Below are positions 36,500 to 49,200 of a DNA stretch of 64,000 nt, in pieces. The translations under genes and the position numbers were made by a program. The notes under the pieces were generated by a model, which saw nothing but the letters and a program-made list of their open reading frames with translations, searched no databases and was not told the origin of the DNA. Source of the stretch: Rhytidiadelphus loreus. Lineage: Eukaryota; Streptophyta; Bryopsida; Hypnales; Hylocomiaceae. The stretch is taken from the NCBI GenBank assembly GCA_947034895.1, contig OX344765.1, positions 26,045,001 to 26,109,000 on the forward strand, read 5' to 3'. Position 1 is the stretch's first letter; the number at the start of each line of letters is the position of its first letter.

Positions 36500-37800
36500 G
36501 CAAAGAATGACTACCATTAAGAAATGAGGAAGGTCAATGTTTGTTTGAAGTTTATTTATTTGGAAAAATTTCCTTCTTACCAACAATCTTGCATTTTCAA
36601 AATTTTCCTTCATTGGCAATTCAAGCTTTACAGTCAACATAGTGGAATACAATCGAGTTGCATTAGTGCATTAGAGGTAATGCAACTATTTGGATGTTTT
36701 CAACTGAATGCTAAATGGAAACTTTCATATGGTTAGTGACCGTACAAGGCAGCGTGGGTGTCAACAATGATAGATTTTACTTATATAAATTAGTAGAAAG
36801 TAATAAGATAACTAAGTTAATAAGTGGAAATGGTTAATTAGAGGAATTCAAAAAATAATGTAGTACGTTAGGAAATATTTTACAAATATTGTGACTTTGC
36901 TAATACTTTGCTAATGTATGTATTTCATATTTTTAGCTTGGTTTACAAATTTAGTAGGTATCCACATACTTCATTGAAAAAACTAATGATTCAAATGCCT
37001 AAACTCTTACTTAGAACCACATAATGATAATTTATGTCATTTTATAGAATTGATACAAGAAGGAACCTACATTTTTTCTAACAAATTCATGAATATGGAT
37101 AGATGTTTAGTCAAATGTTAGGCATATCTATTGTGAATGTTTAGAAAAATCCATCAAGATTGACATGGCAAAAATATGAGGAAATCTAAAAAACATGCCT
37201 TGTTTTTAGGGAAACGTCGCAACAAATATGGTCAAAGAAGGTGCCAAAAGTGTGCCATGAGACAAACACATTACTTCCACACAAGCATCACATGGGTGGA
37301 TAGTGCCACATGGGATTTTTTCCACTTGACCTGGCATTGATGTGGCACATGATGTAGCACTTGACATCATGCCATCTGAGAATTTTAATATTGTTTTTAG
37401 CAATGTCAACTTAGACCTCTCAACATTTTCTGACACATTAATTGATGCATACTAATCTATAGGGTAAGGTTGGCGTAAAATAATTATTTAAAAGAAAGTT
37501 AAAAAAAAATGGACAAAAAAACTAAAAGTCAAATTCATCAAAAATTCACCATCTACCATCAAGAGAATTTTTATGGAAAAATGAAGTAATTACTTTATAG
37601 ACATTTAATGAGAATGAGGATGGAGAGGTCATATTTATATTGAAATCCATTGTCTACCCATGGTCAAACAAAGGATATAGAATACTTTGAAGACGGAAAC
37701 TTGACTACTAGACGTTGTTTTAGACATGTGAATGTTATTTCAGACATTCTACTTTGAACACAATTCTTGTTTTATGTATCACATATGTTTTGTTGTACTT
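36500..37800. other. AT-rich intergenic region
   Basis: No gene seen on either strand. Confidence 0.45.
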
Positions 37801-38264
37801 CACTATAAGAAACCAATGTTTTCTGATGTCTAAGCAAACGAATTTTGTTGGACATCCAATGTAACAACCCTTATGGTTGATTTCGTTAAAATGGCGGTAT
37901 TCCATTAAAATGGCACAAAATGAAACCACTGAAAGAATGAAAACAATGGAAAGATTGTCCAAGGAAAGTAGAAATGTGTGAACTAGGAGTGATTTGAATG
38001 TGCTAGATATAAAATTGGCACATGTATGACCCTATCATGGATTCATGGCACACTTATTCTCCATTTGTAGAAGATATTCCATTAAAATGGCATGCGGAAT
38101 ACCGCCATTTTAACGAAATTGACCATCCTTGTTTTTATGTTAACAATGACATTCAATGTAACATCGTCATGTTGTATTGGACATCATTGTTGACATAAAA
38201 ACATGGGTTGTTACATTAGATGTCCAACAAAATCCATCTACTTCGACACGGGTTTCTTATAGTG
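37801..38264. mobile_element. CACTA-type MITE with intact target duplication
   Basis: Terminal inverted repeats CACTATAAGAAACC at 37801-37814 and GGTTTCTTATAGTG at 38251-38264 are exact. A 3-bp CTT lies on each side (37798-37800 and 38265-38267), the duplication length of CACTA elements. Subterminal inverted repeats are also present: ACATCCAATGTAACAACCC and its near complement, and the GTTAAAATGGCGGTATTCC pair at about 37885 and 38096. At 464 bp with no transposase it is non-autonomous. Confidence 0.85.
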
Positions 38265-38269
38265 CTTCC

Positions 38270-39680
38270 ACCCCCTATTTGTATAAAGAGCTTATTTTTT
38301 CATCCATGGTGTACATCCATCCATTTCTCCTTTTTCACAAAGCATGCCACGTGGTTGCCCTTCCCCTATGTCTTTCACATCAACATTTTACCTCAACCCT
38401 CATTAACTTTCACTAACTTACTCAGAAGTAAACCAAAATCCCTTGCTAGCATGGTAGTTCTATATTTTCTTGGATCTTGTACAGAAGGCGACTATGTTTT
38501 TTCAATGTCTTCTAGAACATCACCATCGCACGTGACATCAATTCATTGTACCAAAGACATCTAAATGTTTTTTAAAACATCCAACTCAATTTTGCTTCTA
38601 TGGCCACAATCCCATCTTTCTACTTCTATCTTAGAAAACACACTTGTTCATTAATAACATTCAAAAAAATAGGGACTTCTACTTACCTGTTAGTGTGCAA
38701 CCCTTTTAAAAGAAATTATTCATTTATTTACTGGAGTTTTCCAACCATAGAAATATATAAGCACTAGTGAGATATGAGTTGTTAGAAAATATAGTCTTTG
38801 AATCACAAAGAAAGCTCAAGGTATGAACATTTGAAAATAAATAACTGAAAATGGCCATTCTAATCCGTCTCTGAAATTTGTCCATAACTTTTGAGTAGAG
38901 ACTCTAAATCACAAACAAAGTATTGAAGGTTAAATTTAGCTTGATTTTTCTACTTTTCATAGTTCAAAAGTTCTTAGAAAAAGTTATTCCACTACACAAA
39001 AATGAGGTTTGAAGTTCTAATTTAAACAAAAATCCAACTTTTCACTTAACTATGAGGGATTGAGCTCCTGGTGATTCTAATTTATATATTCCACATGGAT
39101 TGTTTTACCACCTACCACCCCACTTGCTTAAAGACATTCTCTTCTCATTGCATACAAACAACATACGCGGCTTTAAAAGTTGTGTAAGATAATTCCAAAT
39201 ATTTTGGTTTCTTTGAATTTCTATGTTGAACTTTTTTTTAATTATATTTTGTGGTGACAATTTCTCATATTATGTTCTACATGATGTTGTAAGAACCCAA
39301 TGTCAACCAAGTAACTGCTAGTTTTAACAATAATCTTATGCATTATCTAATATGTCATGGCAACTACAACCACAAATAATGCTTCTAAAGAATCTAGTTA
39401 GGCATGAAAAATGTGAGTGTTGAGCTAGCAATGTATGTTTGGTTGATTTGAAATTTGACATTCTAGTGGTTATCAACAATACTAAAAATATTGGATTTTT
39501 AAGATTGTTAAACATATCATATTATGAATAGGACTTAGAGACGCAATCATCCTTGTGGCCTAGCCTACAATACTAATTGTTGCATTTTCAAATCACATCT
39601 AGTTAAGTTTGCATACTTCTAAATCACAAATTAAAAAATGGAAGACACACAAAAGCAAGCTATTAGATTCAAGTTTTGAA
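38270..39680. other. AT-rich intergenic region
   Basis: No gene recognised. Confidence 0.4.
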
Positions 39681-39684
39681 GGCA

Positions 39685-40460
39685 TTACAACAAGTATATT
39701 TGAAAGCATATTTGGCAATATAGTAGATAACTGATGAGTTGTAAAGAGTTGAAAAGGATATGGTCACTACCATCTAGTTGCTTTGCCTTCAGTGGCAATG
39801 ACCCTTGCATTTGCTCAAGCAGAGTATCTACCACGCTTTGCAACCAAGAAAAATTGACACTATTCCATACCTCTTGTAGAGTAGCCCACACTTCATCAAC
39901 ATTATTTGGTTTTGATTGCTTGTGTATATCCAAATTCATTTTTGCTCACACATTCTCAATTGGATTTAGATTTGGAGAATTGACTAACTACTCCAACTTT
40001 TTAATGCAATTCAATTTGCATTACTCTTTTGGTACGTTGGATCTGTACATTGGGGCACCATCTTCCATGAGGATCCCAAGAAGTCGAAAAGCTCGTCATT
40101 GTAAACTTTATATGCAAAGTCTATAGCAATCTACTTCTTTTTTCCATTTGAACCAAGTGACTTTTGCATCCATTGGCAAACGCCCCCTTTATCATCACAA
40201 AGGTTTTGTAAAATTTAAAAGAGGGCACTAGGTAATTGAGTTTGTACTTTTCATAGGTTGCTCTCTACACCAGAATACAACAAAAGTCTTTTCCAATCTC
40301 AAAAGTTGACTCATTGGTCTAAATGATGCAATTCTAGTCTTTGAGCTTTGCATCTTTGTATTTGATGGCAAATGCCAACCTCCTCACTCGGTGATTGTTA
40401 TTAAGGAAAAGTTTTTTTTGAGCCAAACGTCAAGGTTGTCTACATACGTCATGAAGTCAA
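39685..40460 (-). pseudogene. Tc1/mariner-type DDE transposase remnant
   Basis: Decayed across frames but clearly recognisable on the minus strand. HRVRRLAFAIKYKD leads to I-stop-TNESTFEIG (about 40,295-40,325), which fits the WsDEs.F block of Tc1/mariner transposases with the first catalytic Asp changed to Asn and the Trp now a TAG. ILMEDGAPMYR at 40045-40077 is the second-Asp block. NSPNLNPIENVWAKM near 39,938-39,985 is the SPDLNPIE.vWa block, with the Glu kept. The open 84-codon end continues to the stop at 39685. Several stops and frame changes mean it cannot be active. No terminal repeats were located. Confidence 0.75.
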
Positions 40461-41072
40461 TATGTCCATCATAACATCAACCTTCAACCTTGACATTTGA
40501 CATAATAGAATATTTACTATCATGGAAGAAATTTAATTACTACAATAGACAATCTCAATGAATAGAATTGCAAGCTAGATGGACAAGATTGTTAGATCAA
40601 TTGGTTCAATAATTTCTAAGTATAGACCAGCTCAACAAACCATCCATTCATCTCGATAGATTGGTTGTACAATCAATGGACATGAAGGACGGATCCAACG
40701 AACTTCATCAATGTTTTTTATCCCAAGCTAGATCTTATATTTAAAAAAATTGAAAACTTAAACAATTCACATTCTAGACTGTTATCTTTCTTGAGCACCC
40801 TCTACATAGGCACGAGAAGACAAATTCAAACAAAGCAACTTGATTATGCTCCTACTACTAATAATAAATACATTCAACCACCACAAACCTAGCATCCATC
40901 CGTTTCATAGTTCTATATCCAATACTCTCTTGAACTCCCTTTACAATATGTAACAATGTCAAAGAATGCTCATACCGACCTTTCCTCTAATCAATGACAA
41001 AAACATTGTTCAAAGAAAGAGTGGCAAGGAAATTGAACAATTCATTGGTTTTAGAATAATCTTCTAGAAACT
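40461..41072. other. Possible upstream part of the transposon remnant
   Basis: AT-rich. It may include the decayed N-terminal DNA-binding part of the Tc1/mariner gene, but nothing can be aligned by eye. Confidence 0.3.
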
Positions 41073-43438
41073 CTAGCCTCTTGGATTTGTCCACCTAATT
41101 AGAGAATTAGAATTAGAAAGAAAACAAAGAAAATAAAAGTGGTCCTCCGTCCACTTAAAAGTGGTCTTTTTTGTTTTCACCATAACTAACGGACTATGGA
41201 TGAGGGGTGATAAGGGAAACATAGGAGAAAATGTTGGTGATGCAAGGGGGACGTTCCTAACCCTCTCCACACTTGGCAGGTTGTCCAAAAATTCATCAAC
41301 AGCTCGGAGCCATTTGGCTTCTTGCACCTCCTCAGTGAGCACAACTACCTTCACCTCCACTGCGCACCTTAAGCATCTCTCCTCTTCAAGAAGGGTTAAC
41401 GTCTTCTCCAGCTCAGAGCGGAGCACCTTCCCCTTCGCTTGTTCTTTATGAAGGATTGCTTGAAGAGAGTGCACCTTGGACTCTAGTTCCTTTCCCGAAA
41501 ACTTTAGTGCAGCTGTCTCATTAACCGTGGCCTATTCACATTGCAATTTTAAGTTAATTCAAGGTAATAATGCAGTCATGGTTTACATATGAAAAAAACT
41601 CAAAGCCATGCAAAAATGCAACAGTGATGTGAATAGAAAAAAAACTCACTACATTGCGAATGTTTTTTGCTTGTTGTGCAAACTTGAGAGTACCACAGGT
41701 TTCATGGGCAACTTTGCTCGATGGGCTAACTGTAGCTACAATTAAAGTTCTTGAGTTTCCTCCAAGTGCCTCCTGCATTATTACAAATACATAAATAACG
41801 TAACAAGTACTAAATGTCAACAAATAATCCAAATAAACCCAAACTTTACCTGTAGAAGTTTGGTTAATTTGCAGCCTCGATGGTTAACGTGCTTTGCTTT
41901 GCCCTTTTGAAAATCTGAAATATTTCTTATAAGTAACCCAAAAGCAGTGAGTGATACATTAATGGATTTTGCTTCTTCACTGCGCTCCACATTGCCTCCA
42001 TTAGTGTTATAAGGCCTGAAACCATGCAAATTAGAATTAGAATGCTTTAACATTTAAGCAATTAACCAATTTCAAGCAACCAAAAAATTGAGGTGTTTAC
42101 CTTTCTGAACCTACAAGGTCAATGAGGGGTAGTCTTCCAAGCTGCACACGCTCCTGTAATTGGCTTTCAACAATACATGTGAACACACTGTGGGAGCGGC
42201 TAGAGTCCTTGTTCATATTTGTGGAAGCCACTTTCCTATTCGCCAATCCCTACAACATATAAGAGTAGATCCCTATAAGCACTTTTTGAAGAAAAAAAAC
42301 GATTTACTTTAAGGCAACAGTTCCGAGAAAAGAAGTTGACCCAACCTGCGTTAGCAAACGAATGATGTCTTGCACATTGTTGACTACCACTTCAGTCAAC
42401 TTCTCCACAACATGCACTCCTTTTCTTACAGTCCGCAACTGTAACACAACAACACAAAAATTCATCAAAAACAAGCCCGACGTCCCATTTTTCACCGTTT
42501 GCAACGAACTCCGTAGCCTTCCTCCATTGACTTCACCATAACAAATGAGTTTGCAAACTATTCAAAAATGCACAGAAAAAGCAACCAAAGGAGAGGAGAG
42601 CACCTGCAAATTGGTTGAGGTAGGCTCCAGCAAATCATTAATTTCATCGTGAAAAATTTCTAAAAAGGAACATTTGGTCATAAAAATCACGTTCCTGTGC
42701 TTTTGTCGTTCCTCTTCCTACAAAGTGCATCTCAAAAGTCAGTTCCCTCCCAATGAATACTTGAATGTCTCGCACACTCATGACGTGAATGTAGTTGTCT
42801 AAACATAAAAAAAGAAAAGGTAACTTACCAGTTCAAAAAGGTAGTGAAACATTCGAGGAGTTATGCCCCATTTGTCATTTGGTCCACCAATGTCACCGAA
42901 CATAGTGTGAGTCTTTCCACTTCCAGTCTACAATAACCACAGCCAACTTAAGTCAATTCAAAAACTACACAAGAATATCAATTTTGAGTAAGAATTTTAA
43001 GTTAGAAACTTTACTTGACCGTATGCAAACACACAACCATTGTAGCCAGCCATACAATGTTGCACAAGTGGTGCTCCAGTCACTTCAAACAGATCATTCT
43101 ACAGGACAATTCAAGTTAAGTCAATTCAATCCAAGTCAATTCAATCCAAGTCAATTCAAGTCATAAAAAAAGAACAAGTTCAAAAAATGACGAGTTCAAA
43201 AAAAAATTACAAAACCCCCCCCTCAAACCTGGGAAACATCTTCATCCAAAACATTATCGAAGGTGTACTCCTATCTCCTCGTGTTGTCGGAAGCATTGCC
43301 ATTCCAAATGAGCGCTTTGGAATTTATAACCTGCAAACATTTCTCAAGCCCAACAGATTGTAATTCTATCTTATTAATAGGGTGGACTCTAACTAAAACC
43401 TGAACAGAGTTCCTCTCTCGTAAGCACTACTGGTCCAT
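41073..43438 (-). pseudogene. KIN12: Kinesin-12-like motor protein with two stops and a short tail
   Basis: Nine exons join in phase: 43438-43229, 43098-43015, 42927-42829, 42717-42604, 42438-42346, 42249-42101, 42015-41850, 41772-41650 and 41531-41073. They give 498 codons. A nearly complete motor domain is visible: P-loop GQ|TGSGKTHT split by an intron, GITPRMFHYLF, SFLEIFHDEINDLLEP, KGVHVVEKLTEV, switch [12 protein letters not shown], switch [20 protein letters not shown] and GTLKFAQQAKNIRN. KGVHV..LTEV and the motor order fit kinesin-12, the phragmoplast motors of plants. Two in-frame TAGs break exon 1: 43429-43427 (codon 4) and 43273-43271 (codon 56). The loop before switch II is shorter than usual. 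Only about 150 codons follow the motor, whereas family members carry very long coiled-coil tails. It is probably a truncated duplicate. Initiation downstream of the stops would lose the first motor strands. Confidence 0.75.
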
Positions 43439-45371
43439 TGCTCCTCACATCACCCACCTCCCAAAACAAAGATAAAACAAGACTCTCCCTACTTTGTTTT
43501 CACTTGCCAATTTGGAAGCTTCAACCGCTCAAAGTCCCCCGCCTACCCAAAGCCTCCCTGCCCAGAAGGTCTGGGGAGCCCCAAGTTGCGAGTGGCCAGT
43601 CGCTCGGTGAAGCCTATGGAACTATTCGTTGCAACTACAAGTTAGTTGCCTATTTAAAAATAAATGTCATAAATGACAACCTACAGTGGGCTGCAACTAG
43701 CGCTCCACTAGCAAAAAGAAAAAGATTTGGACATGTTGTTGAGGAAGGAGCCCAGTTGGGCATTGAATGTGGTTAGTTTTGCATTGAATTACTCACAACT
43801 CCAAACTGTAAAGTAACTAGTTCCAAACCATGGCATGTAAAATCTAGCCGCATGTCCATGTCCTCTGCATGGCTCAAGAATGTGAACCTTGGGAACCGGG
43901 TTTAGCTGGGTGGCAAGCCATTGTGGTATGGCTACCGGCGGGGGCCACTATACTTGGCGGGGCCTTTCTCAAAAACTAGGCGCACCACAGATAGTGTGGA
44001 GTGTCAATTTGGCCCCTCACTAGTGCAGATGCTCTTACATCAAAAGCCGTGATTCCCAATGAGCCAAGTTGGTGACTTGAATTTATTAGACTCACTCTAA
44101 AGAATAAGTATATGGCAGCCCTCCAACCAAGCCACTTCAACTTGGCATATGGTAACTGAAATTTACTGAGGCCTGCGTTGACAAAATCAAAATTCTCCAA
44201 CTGGTGGAGTAAAATGAATCAAAAGGGCCTTAGAAAATTCCGGCCGAGGCAGTATGGCGTACCTCGGTGGAGACTTTTCAATTTCTTTATAACTAATCAA
44301 AGTGAACACTTAGCCCCCAAAAGGCAATATTTGGATAGTACACAAAATTTGTTGATAGCACATAGAACAAAGAATTAGACATTCTTGCACTTGGCTAAGT
44401 GCAATGACTGTATGCATAACTATTCACTAGAAAAGGATTTTGGGAAAATTATGGTATCCCCAACTTTTCCAAATACCCCTTTCTTTTGTTATTTCGTGCA
44501 ATAGTTCACTTGCATACTTGACTTTTCTCTAGGAATGCAATTTTAAGTTTTTAAAAACAGAGCAAGTATAGTTCATGCTATTTCTTCATCTCAATCAGTC
44601 TTCTTGCTTTCAAAATTTAGTTTTCCAACTTTCTATTTGGGATGTCCGATGACCTTGACCCGCTCAATGTGACAGCCTTAGTGTCTATTGATGAAATTGA
44701 TCCTTGGACACAATTGACACAAGCCTCTCTCAAATGTGTTCCATTTGAAAAATTCAATGCTCGTATTCTCTAAAATAATCATTATTTAATTGAATTGGTT
44801 CCATTTATGATCTTCATTGCATCAATTTGGGTTATCTTTTACAAACAAAAATGCCTTGAATGCAACAAATGACATTTTGCTATAAGATGGCACCCAATGT
44901 CAAATAAGACAATGAAGTTGAAAATAAACATCATAAGATTCAATCTAGAACCATTGCAAAAATATGAGAATGCAATCTTCAATAGGTTGTTGGTGTTAAG
45001 CCACTTAAGTAATATGACATTCAAGCCAATTGGTTTAATCATTCCATCCATCCAAATTGCAATTGTTTTCATTGAGATTGTCCTTCTTAGTCATTAAAAT
45101 TTTTCCTTGACAAAAAATATTCTATTATGACGGAAATCAAGGTTAAAGGCTAATGTTATGACGGACATGTTGACGTCACTACATGATGAAGGTGAAAATA
45201 AACATCATGGGGTTCAATCCAAGGCCATTGCAAAGACATAAAAATGCAATCTTTGATAAGTTGCTTCACGTACATGTTACCTATGTCATGAATCATAGTG
45301 TTATGAGCACCCATAATAAAGTGTGTGATGCACTTTGCTTCTATCATCCAAATTCACTGAATGGCATAGTA
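43439..45371. other. Intergenic region
   Basis: No gene recognised. The 43438-43776 plus-strand frame is the opposite strand of the kinesin 5' flank and has no motif. Confidence 0.4.
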
Positions 45372-46941
45372 GGGTGATTGCAAGAAACACTTGTCCTATT
45401 TCTTGTCCCCTTGCCTTTAAAAATTGACTTTTTGCTCATAACTTTTGTGTTGTTTGTCCATTTGGCATGAAATTTGGAATGAAGGTAGATGCTAAAATCA
45501 TAGACCTTGAGTAGTTTTTTAAATTTTTTTAAAAATTAGTTTACTATTTTTAATCTGCCTCCAATTGGGTGTCTACCTTGGCCATTTTGGAGGGTTTTAG
45601 TAATATTTTTGACCCAAAAATGCTAATTTGAAGCAACAAAATTGGACATGTTGGAGGTCTACTAACACTAAAAGGGCTGACGTTGAGTTTTTATGAAAAT
45701 AGCATCATGCCAATTGCACACATGGGGTCAAAGTGACCTTCCTTTGTGCAAAAGCTATGAAGAGGGAAAAAATTTCCTTCATGAATTTTTTGGTGCAATG
45801 CAAGTGCAGTCTTCACTAGTAAAATGCCTTTTTTTATGGAATTTTTTTGAATTTTTTTGAATTACTAAAAATGAAAATCTCTACAGACCCCTTTTCTGCT
45901 ATTTTCTGCTCCCAGTGGCTTCTGCAGTATTTCGTAGTAGTCTGTAGTACTGCATAGTACAACATAGTACTAAATCAACGGTGTAGATCTGCAGTTGCCT
46001 TCAATCAATGGTGCAGATTTGTCGGGGTGCTTCTAAAACGTAGTATAAGTAGTATTGCATAGTACCGCCAGTCCTATGGCCAAAAAACGTAGTTTTGAAC
46101 AAAAAACGTGAAGTATTTCTTGCAACTACCCAATACTACATCTTCAACAACATCCAAAACTCTAGATTAGCATTACAAAAAATATTAACATCAACTATAA
46201 TCTGGAACTCTTGCGAGAACTTTTGACACCATCTTGCCAATATTATGGCAAATACTATTGCTCTAAAACAAATAGGATCCACATGAGCAATGTGAATTCA
46301 AGGAAATTCCTAATAAACATTTAAATTTGAAATGAAGGTACATGTAGTAGTTGTAGACATTTATTAATATTTTGTTTAAAAAAATTATTTTACTATTTTT
46401 TGAACAACCCCTAATTCATTGGATGTCTACCTTGGTCATTTGGGGGGATTTTAGTACTATTTTTTTACCCAAAAATACAAATTTGAAGCTCAAAATTAGA
46501 ATACAAGGACTTCTATTAAAGTTACACAAGTCCATGAAGAGATTTTTTTAAGTAGTAAACTTTCCACCTTCCACATTTGCTCAAAGTGCACTACCTTTGC
46601 ACAAGTGCAAAAAACACAATTTTTTTTCTAAAATATGAAAACAATTGAGAAGGAGCATCTTCAAGTTGGAAAAATGACTTTTTGAATTTGAATTTTTTTA
46701 CTATTTTCTAAAAGTCCAACATCAAAGTGTCCATTTTTTGGTTTTTTTCATTGTGCTTTTTATGTGCATAACTTTTAGAGATAAATTATTTTAGGTTTGG
46801 ATTTTTATAGATATACTATTTTCAATGCTTTACTAATTATCCATGTTTTTTTCATTTAAGAAAAATTATTTCAAAAGTCACAATATTCACTAAAATAGAC
46901 TATTTTGAGCCCAAAACAACAAGTGTTTCTTGCAATGACCC
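45372..46941. mobile_element. Element or duplication bounded by inverted repeats
   Basis: GATTGCAAGAAACACTTGT (from ~45376) is matched in inverse by ACAAGTGTTTCTTGCAATGA (46919-46938). A related inverse copy lies at 46110-46131. Inside, two diverged direct copies of a ~250-bp module start near 45470 and 46330 (shared: TGTCTACCTTGG.CATTT, GGGTTTTAGTA.TATTTTT). No target duplication and no gene are visible. The element class is unknown. Confidence 0.5.
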
Positions 46942-49200
46942 ACAATACCATCAAGTTTCAAGGTCCTATTCATGATATAATATGTTTAACAATCTTGAAA
47001 ATCCAATATTTTTAGTATTTTTGATAACTACTAGAATGTCAAATTTCATATTTACCAAACATACATTGCAAGCTCAAGACTCCCATTTTTCATGGCGAAC
47101 TAGATTTTTCAAAAGCATTATTTGTGGATGCAATTGCCATGACATATTATATAATGCATAGGATTATTGTTCAAACTTCAAACTAGTAGTTACTTGGTTG
47201 ACATTGGGTTTCCTCCACACCATGTAGAACACAGTATGAGCAACCGGCACCTTCGTCATGTGCTACTCATGATTCAAAAGTTCACTAGTGCTCACGCTAG
47301 TTCGAAAAAAAAGTCATTTCTAGTAATGATAATTAAATTATTAGCAATTTGGAAACTATTGGTAGAGTATCTTTAATTTGGGAAACTATAAATTTTACTG
47401 AAACTTAAACTAGGATGTTTTATTTTGTATCATTTTTGGAAAATTTATCTGAAATTAAAGAAAAAAAGCAGTGCAATGTCTATCAACAAATAGGATAGAC
47501 ATAACATAAATGTTAAAATTTAGACTCCTTACAAACATAATTGGAAAAAAAATCGATTTTTTTTTCTAAATTCATGTTTGATACAAATTCTTGATTCAAT
47601 ATTTGATACAATGTATTTTTTTGAGAGTATTTGCATATCTTTTTTATAAAATAGCATCTAGTGATGAATATATTCAATCTTGCTGAATACTTTCATTTCA
47701 CTTCTTCTATAGCATCCTAATCTTTGTTTTAGCACAATGCCTAGCTACCCATAGCTTTTGATTTAAGCGCTTAATTAATAAAAATTCAATTACATTCTCA
47801 CATATGTGTATTCCAACTTGCATATTGCATCAAAATTTTGTAAAAAGATTCATTCAAATTTGACTTTTTTGCTATCTTGCTAAATCCCGTTTTGTCTTTT
47901 CAAAGACATTTGGCCCTTCAAGGGTGACCATATCTCTCAAGTTGCATGCATTCACATATGAGAGTATTATAAGTCCTTCAAATTTGGACATTTTATGCCT
48001 CTATGATTGTAAGGAGTGAACATATATAATCAATAAACATTCAAGTTGTTATTATTTGACTTTTGAGAGAATGACAAATATGAGCCAAAAAATATATTTA
48101 TTTTCTTCAACAAATTCTATATGGTATTATATGACAATTAATAATAAATTTTAAGTCATATTTTTATTTATTAGATATCATACATTCTATCTTGTTAGGT
48201 ATTGTTGTTAATTAGAAATATTTGGTTTTACAAAAAATATGTTAAATACAACCATACAAATGATTCTCTTTTATTGTATATGATGTAGATATCAATGATT
48301 ATCTCAAGGTTTTACTAGTGGGGAATACAACCTAAAAGAAGATTGTTGTATAGAATTCCATCCAAATCTAAAGAATTTGAGTTGTGAATGAATGCTCAAT
48401 AGGTCATTCAAATTTTCACTATTAGAATGGTCCCATATATTTCTTGATAGATTGTTTGGACATCCACATGTTTTTATGTAAACAAATTTGACATCTTGAC
48501 ATCTTGATGTCACGTTTGACGTTATTGTTGATACGAAAATAAGTGGATGTTCAAAAAAATCCATCAAGAAATATACAAGGTGTTTACAGTGTTTGTTTTT
48601 GTGCAATTAATGGATAATTTTGAGATTTTGAAAAAATCATTGATGAATTTTGAAAAGCAATGTTGGTGTATAACTAATTTTAGGTGATTTGCTAATGTCA
48701 TTCTTGTGTTTTCATCTCCAAAAATTTCATGAAGTTATAATTAATACATTCTCACTAGTATCTTAGATTTTTTGAATACTTTGCATGTCAGCATGTCTAA
48801 TCAATATCAATCATGTTGAAGAAGTGCATCCCACATTTTATGAAAAAAGGATCATTGATGGAATTTTTAGCTATGAAGACATATTTCAAAATACATACCA
48901 ATAGTCAACGAAGACCATACAAAAATGGTAGAATGAAGCCATGACTAAAGTTAAATCCATGACTAGAAGGATGGAATGAAACCTATACAAAAATAGTAGA
49001 ATGAAGCAAGGATGAAAATGGTGGAATGAAGCTAAGACAAAAAATAGTCAAATTTCAAAGTTGCAAGACTAAAATTGAAGACTATAGTGTCTTTTCAATT
49101 GAGGGAGTTCAAAAGATTTTGAAAGAACCAATGAAAGTCTTTGGGGTTCAATTAGTTCATGAAACAAAGGCCAAAAAATTTGAAATCAAAAATTAAAATA
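46942..49200. other. AT-rich gene-free region
   Basis: No gene recognised; low-complexity A/T-rich sequence. Confidence 0.4.
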
